Source: Planctomycetota bacterium (GTDB lineage: Bacteria > Planctomycetota > B15-G4 > SIAN01). Taken from it: 64,000 bases of DNA. Within the stretch, counting starts at the first letter, position 1. Each line of letters opens with the position of its first letter. Location: NCBI GenBank assembly GCA_028289345.1, contig JANQQL010000020.1, positions 124,001 to 188,000 of the forward strand. The letters run 5' to 3'. Positions 60,824 to 64,000 of the stretch are shown here, in pieces. The position numbers and the translations under genes were made by a program. The notes under the pieces were generated by a model. That model ran no database searches, was not told the origin of the DNA, and saw only the letters and a list, made by a program, of their open reading frames with translations.

Positions 60824-62452
60824 TCAGCGACGGTTCAGCGGAGAATCCGGGGACAGCACTTCGTCGTAAGGAAGTCCCAATGCGGCACGGTAGTCCGTGA
60901 GCGATCGAAAGTACTCCGACAGAACCTCGATGAGCCGAGAGCCCGCCACGGCGGCTTGCTGTTCACGCACGTTGACGCGGAACAGGTCACTTTCACCGAG
61001 ACTCAGCTGCACTCGTTCCGCCTCTTCGAGACGGCCCGCGAGCTGGACATTTTCTTCCGCCTGGGTGACTCGCACCCAGCTTTGGTTGAGCGCCGAGACC
61101 ACGTCCCGGACTTCAGCTACCGCAAGATCGCGAGCGTAACGCAACTCAAACTCGAGCTTGTCGATCTTGGCCAGCGCCTGACGTTCTTTTCCGCGTGCCT
61201 TGCGCCGTTGCAGGGGCAATTGGAACTGCACTCCCAGTGCCACCTCGAAGGGCCCCTTGTCGTCCGGGTCGTTGACTTCGTTGCCCACGTCCTGGGAACC
61301 GAACACCCCGACGTCCAGCTGAGCCAACCGCTCATTGCGAGCCAGATCTCGATCCAGACCCACCTGGGACAACGCGACTTCGATGGCTCGCAGTTCCGGC
61401 CGGTGGGTCAGAGCCACCTGGACATCGTTGGGAATGAGGATCTCTTCGGGATCCCGAGGTTTGGGGAACTGTTCCGGCAAGGAGGGAATGCCGGCCACGA
61501 TCGGCTGTCCTGCTTCGTCACGCCAGAACAGCGAGAGCGTGAGGGCGGCCTCCTGCAACGCTCGATCCGCCTTTGCCAAGATCGCCTCGCGGTCTACGAT
61601 GAGACGCCGGTTCTCGACCAAGCTGAGTTCGGCGAGCTGCCCCTCTTCAACCCCGACCCGAACCTGCTCCTGCCGCTCTCGGGCTAGCCGCAACAGACGC
61701 TCAGCAATGCCACGCTTGGCGCCTTCGGCCACCCACTTCCAATAAGAAGCGGCCGCCTTTTGAGTCGCGGACAAGCGGGCCTTGAGCACTTTCGGCCACG
61801 CCGCCTCTTCTTGAAGTCGCGCCTGCCAAACGGCCACCCGCTGCGGATCGATGGTGCCTCCCCGGAGCAAGGGCAACATCGCTCCGAGTCGGAACTCACC
61901 CCCTTCGTTGGTCTTCTTCTTGCCGTCGTAGTCCGCGAAGTCTCCTTGCCCGAGTCGGTAGCCGGCTTCGAACCGCGTTCCGTACAAGGTGGTGGGTTGT
62001 TCCACGCCGAAGCCGAACTCCTCGGTCTGGTAAAAGCCATCCAGCTCGAAAAAATTTTTCGAAAACAGTTTGGTATCGAAGGCACCGGAGGCGGACTGCA
62101 CTTGGCCGGCCGCGATCTCCACTTCTTCGAGCGCAGCGAGAATCAGAGGGAAGTTGGATTCGACCGAACGCAGCACATGGTCAAGCTGCAGTTCGTTCCC
62201 GAGGGGGCTCGGCACTTCCGAATCGCTTCCATTGCCGGGATCTTCCGCTTGCTCGGCCTTTGACGCGGTCTCCTCGCCTCCACCCAGAATGGACACGGGA
62301 GATCGGTCCTCGGAGCCGTTGGATTGGTCGACCCGGAGTCGATGCAAGAGATAAGGATCCGGAGGAGGGAGCGGTCGGAATGGCTCTGGCGGTGACTGAC
62401 ACCCCGCCGCGACCAAACCGAAGAGCCCCAGCAGAGCCCAGCGAGCCGTCAT
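60824..62452 (-). CDS. TolC-family outer-membrane efflux lipoprotein
   Basis: A 542-residue outer-membrane channel protein: lipobox 'LVAAGC' (Cys 18), Pro-rich linker, then two OEP repeats with long alpha-helical segments ('LILAALEEVEIAAGQVQSASGAFD', 'QARLQEEAAWPKVLKARLSATQKAAASYWKWVAEGAKRG', 'LAVAEVRDVVSALNQSWVRVTQAEENVQLAGRLEEAERVQLSLGESDL'). It forms the exit duct for an export system. Its start overlaps the stop of the HlyD gene (62449-62452, ATGA), so it is the third gene of the ABC-HlyD-TolC operon. The cargo is unknown. Confidence 0.92.
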   Translation of the reverse strand: MTARWALLGLFGLVAAGCQSPPEPFRPLPPPDPYLLHRLRVDQSNGSEDRSPVSILGGGEETASKAEQAEDPGNGSDSEVPSPLGNELQLDHVLRSVESNFPLILAALEEVEIAAGQVQSASGAFDTKLFSKNFFELDGFYQTEEFGFGVEQPTTLYGTRFEAGYRLGQGDFADYDGKKKTNEGGEFRLGAMLPLLRGGTIDPQRVAVWQARLQEEAAWPKVLKARLSATQKAAASYWKWVAEGAKRGIAERLLRLARERQEQVRVGVEEGQLAELSLVENRRLIVDREAILAKADRALQEAALTLSLFWRDEAGQPIVAGIPSLPEQFPKPRDPEEILIPNDVQVALTHRPELRAIEVALSQVGLDRDLARNERLAQLDVGVFGSQDVGNEVNDPDDKGPFEVALGVQFQLPLQRRKARGKERQALAKIDKLEFELRYARDLAVAEVRDVVSALNQSWVRVTQAEENVQLAGRLEEAERVQLSLGESDLFRVNVREQQAAVAGSRLIEVLSEYFRSLTDYRAALGLPYDEVLSPDSPLNRR

Positions 62453-63819
62453 TTCTTATCCTTGGCGCCGCTCGCGCCCTTCTTCTTCCCGTCGCGACCG
62501 TCCATCGACGTCCCCTGATCCGGCGCGCCCCGAACCGACGGTGGGAACGCGTTCAGCTGCCGCCAGATCTCGTACCCCAAACTGACCTGGTCCAAGAGAA
62601 CCCAACCCACCGTTCGAACCCCTTGGCGCAAGTAGCTCCGGTTCGGCCAAGCCTGATCGTCCGGATCGGGAAGGATCAACACGCGGAAGTTCCCGTTGGG
62701 GGTGCCGTAGGCATCGACGATGCTCACCACCCCGCCAAAGGTCCCGACCGCGACGGAAGGCCACCCGGCAAATTGCACCGCCGGCCATCCTTCGAACTGC
62801 AGACGCACCTTGCGTCCGGGCGTCACCAGAGGCGCATCGATCCCGCGAACCCAAAGTTCCACGGCCAGTTCGTCCGTGTCCGGGATGAACTCGATCAAGG
62901 GCTCTCCCTGGGACAACAGGTCCACAGAGTTTGCCGCATGAACCCGCAGGATGAATCCCGATCGTGGCGCGAAAACCTCCTGAGTTCGCTGCCTCTCGAG
63001 TTTGATCGAGGCATCGGTCAGGTCCTTCTCGGCCAACGCCGCCTTGGAGCGCGCGTCCTCTCGCGCCGACTTGGTGGATTCGATCTTGGCCCGCTGATCG
63101 TTGGCGACCTTGCCCACGTTTGCCATCTTGGCTTTTTCTTCATTGCGCGCCTGCTCAACCTTGGCCTTCGCGGCCTCGACCTTGGCTCGCGCCGCAAGGT
63201 AATCCGCCTCGGCCTTTTGGAACTCCAGCTCCGACTTCATGCCCTGGGTCCAGAGGTTGAATTTTCGTTCCCGGTCCGCTCGCTTCTGCTCGGCCTCGGC
63301 CTCGGCTCCGGCCAGGTCTTGCTCCTCGGCCCGGACCTTTTCGATGGCGATTTGCAGTTGAAACCCGGCTTCGGTGACCGCTTCTTCGCGCGCGTCTTCT
63401 AGGAAGATGAGCTGCTGATTGTAGAACTCGACCATTCCCTGGGCCGCCTGCACTTTCTGCTCGGACAGACCCAACTGCTGCTGGAGGCGAGTTTCGTACT
63501 GGGGGTCCTGGTCCGCCATTTCCGCCAGCCTGTCCCCGCGCTCGACGTAGTCGCCTTCCTGTACCAAAAGCTCGACAAGGCGTCCCGTCACGGGGGCGGG
63601 AATGACCTGGGTTCGGTCGAGAGGGTGATAAGCGGTGACACGGCCACTGCCCGCGACGTTCTGCTGCCAAGGCACCAAAAGGAGGACCACGGGGAGCGTG
63701 CCGAACAACGCGATCATCAGCACCGCAAGCTTGCGGGTGGCGCGTGGCGGTGCCACGGACCGCAGGGCCGAAAGCTCGGCCCCTTCCATCCATGAGCTGG
63801 TTGAAGTCTCCACGGTCAT
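62449..63819 (-). CDS. HlyD-family periplasmic adaptor (membrane fusion protein)
   Basis: A 456-residue membrane fusion protein: cytoplasmic N-terminus, one transmembrane helix (~30-50, 'LAVLMIALFGTLPVVLLLVPW'), a split biotinyl-lipoyl domain ('VIPAPVTGRLVELLVQEGDYVERGDRLAEMAD' and later 'VFAPRSGFILRVHAANS'). Between the halves is a very long Ala/Glu/Lys-rich coiled-coil hairpin (~110-280), then beta-barrel parts and a Lys-rich tail. It bridges the ABC exporter and the TolC channel. Its ATG overlaps the ABC gene's stop by one base (TGATG), and its stop overlaps the TolC start, so the three genes are translationally coupled. Confidence 0.92.
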   Translation of the reverse strand: MTVETSTSSWMEGAELSALRSVAPPRATRKLAVLMIALFGTLPVVLLLVPWQQNVAGSGRVTAYHPLDRTQVIPAPVTGRLVELLVQEGDYVERGDRLAEMADQDPQYETRLQQQLGLSEQKVQAAQGMVEFYNQQLIFLEDAREEAVTEAGFQLQIAIEKVRAEEQDLAGAEAEAEQKRADRERKFNLWTQGMKSELEFQKAEADYLAARAKVEAAKAKVEQARNEEKAKMANVGKVANDQRAKIESTKSAREDARSKAALAEKDLTDASIKLERQRTQEVFAPRSGFILRVHAANSVDLLSQGEPLIEFIPDTDELAVELWVRGIDAPLVTPGRKVRLQFEGWPAVQFAGWPSVAVGTFGGVVSIVDAYGTPNGNFRVLILPDPDDQAWPNRSYLRQGVRTVGWVLLDQVSLGYEIWRQLNAFPPSVRGAPDQGTSMDGRDGKKKGASGAKDKK

Positions 63820-64000
63820 CAGACGGACACTCCACGAGAGAGAGCACTACCGGGGGTGAGATTGCCGTCCGGAAGGTGCAAGACTTGGTCGCAGCGCTCC
63901 AACACCTCGGGCACGTTGCTGGCGATGACCAGAGTCCACTCCATCGACGGATCAAACAAGGTGTCCAAGATCTTTTGCAGCTCCTCGTGGGACAACTGAC
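63819..64000 (-). CDS. ABC transporter ATP-binding subunit, C-terminal end (partial)
   Basis: Only the last ~60 codons are in the window; the gene continues off the right edge. The reading 'LSHEELQKILDTLFDPSMEW' followed by 'TLVIASNVPEVLERCDQVLHLPDGNL' fits the end of an ABC ATPase: the switch/H-loop region, though with Asn where His is usual, followed by the typical 'CD.VL.L.DG.L' close. Its stop overlaps the HlyD start, making it the first visible gene of the export operon. The type of exporter (peptidase-containing, RTX-like or other) cannot be read here. Confidence 0.75.
   Translation of the reverse strand, partial: QLSHEELQKILDTLFDPSMEWTLVIASNVPEVLERCDQVLHLPDGNLTPGSALSRGVSV

Noticed and set aside
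1..64000. CRISPR arrays, insertion sequences, rRNA genes
   Set aside because: I looked for regularly spaced repeats, transposase motifs and rRNA signature sequences and saw none; a computed repeat search would be more sensitive.

Overview
The window is GC-rich chromosomal DNA that reads like a member of the Planctomycetota, probably of the lineage whose secreted proteins end in a short beta-sandwich module closing on a '(G/S)LEV' motif. Pointers to this are a PQQ-type beta-propeller opening with the planctomycete 'DWPQFRGP' motif, an ECF sigma factor carrying a membrane anchor and a long exported tail, carboxypeptidase-regulatory-like repeat proteins, a stand-alone SWIB domain protein, and many large exported proteins of unknown role. 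The assignment is inferred from protein style; no rRNA or marker phylogeny is possible here.

Layout. 1-24.5 kb is mostly housekeeping: the end of a GHMP kinase, TatD nuclease, a polytopic membrane protein, an ApbC/Mrp Fe-S carrier coupled to a DUF971 protein, a 3'(2'),5'-bisphosphate nucleotidase, SWIB protein, an exported TIM-barrel epimerase, arginine decarboxylase SpeA, a Ca/Na antiporter, a fused aconitase-family hydratase, an MBOAT-SGNH acyltransferase with an alkaline-phosphatase-superfamily partner, an SRPBCC protein, a large DsbD, a DUF2064 transferase, a Fis-type HTH protein and a YceH protein. At 24.84-27.19 kb a tRNA-Gly(CCC) gene and a displaced copy of its 3' end bracket a 2.3-kb insertion with two orphan genes and no integrase.

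27.6-47.1 kb is an accessory stretch of exported proteins: a catalytically dead alpha/beta-hydrolase translationally coupled to a membrane-tethered ECF sigma factor (the best candidate here for an undescribed signalling system), a glycine-rich lipoprotein with a carboxypeptidase-regulatory-like partner, a protein of three glutamine-amidotransferase-like repeats, an Fe(II)/2OG oxygenase-bicupin pair, a trypsin-fold pseudoprotease and a beta-helix protein. 47.1-64 kb holds a pseudogene scrap of the protease family, an AraC regulator, a cupin-PQQ operon, an exported serine hydrolase, class I fructose-bisphosphate aldolase with a clear terminator, the intact paralogue of the pseudoprotease, a TPR protein, an apparently circularly permuted esterase lipoprotein, and an ABC-HlyD-TolC export operon running off the right edge.

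Recurring themes are loss of catalytic residues in exported enzymes (two pseudoenzymes), domain rearrangement (swivel-first aconitase, permuted esterase, sigma-exported domain fusion) and local duplication (protease paralogues, DsbD alpha domains, repeats in the island protein and amidotransferase-like protein). All start sites and functions are read from sequence alone; no database search was run.
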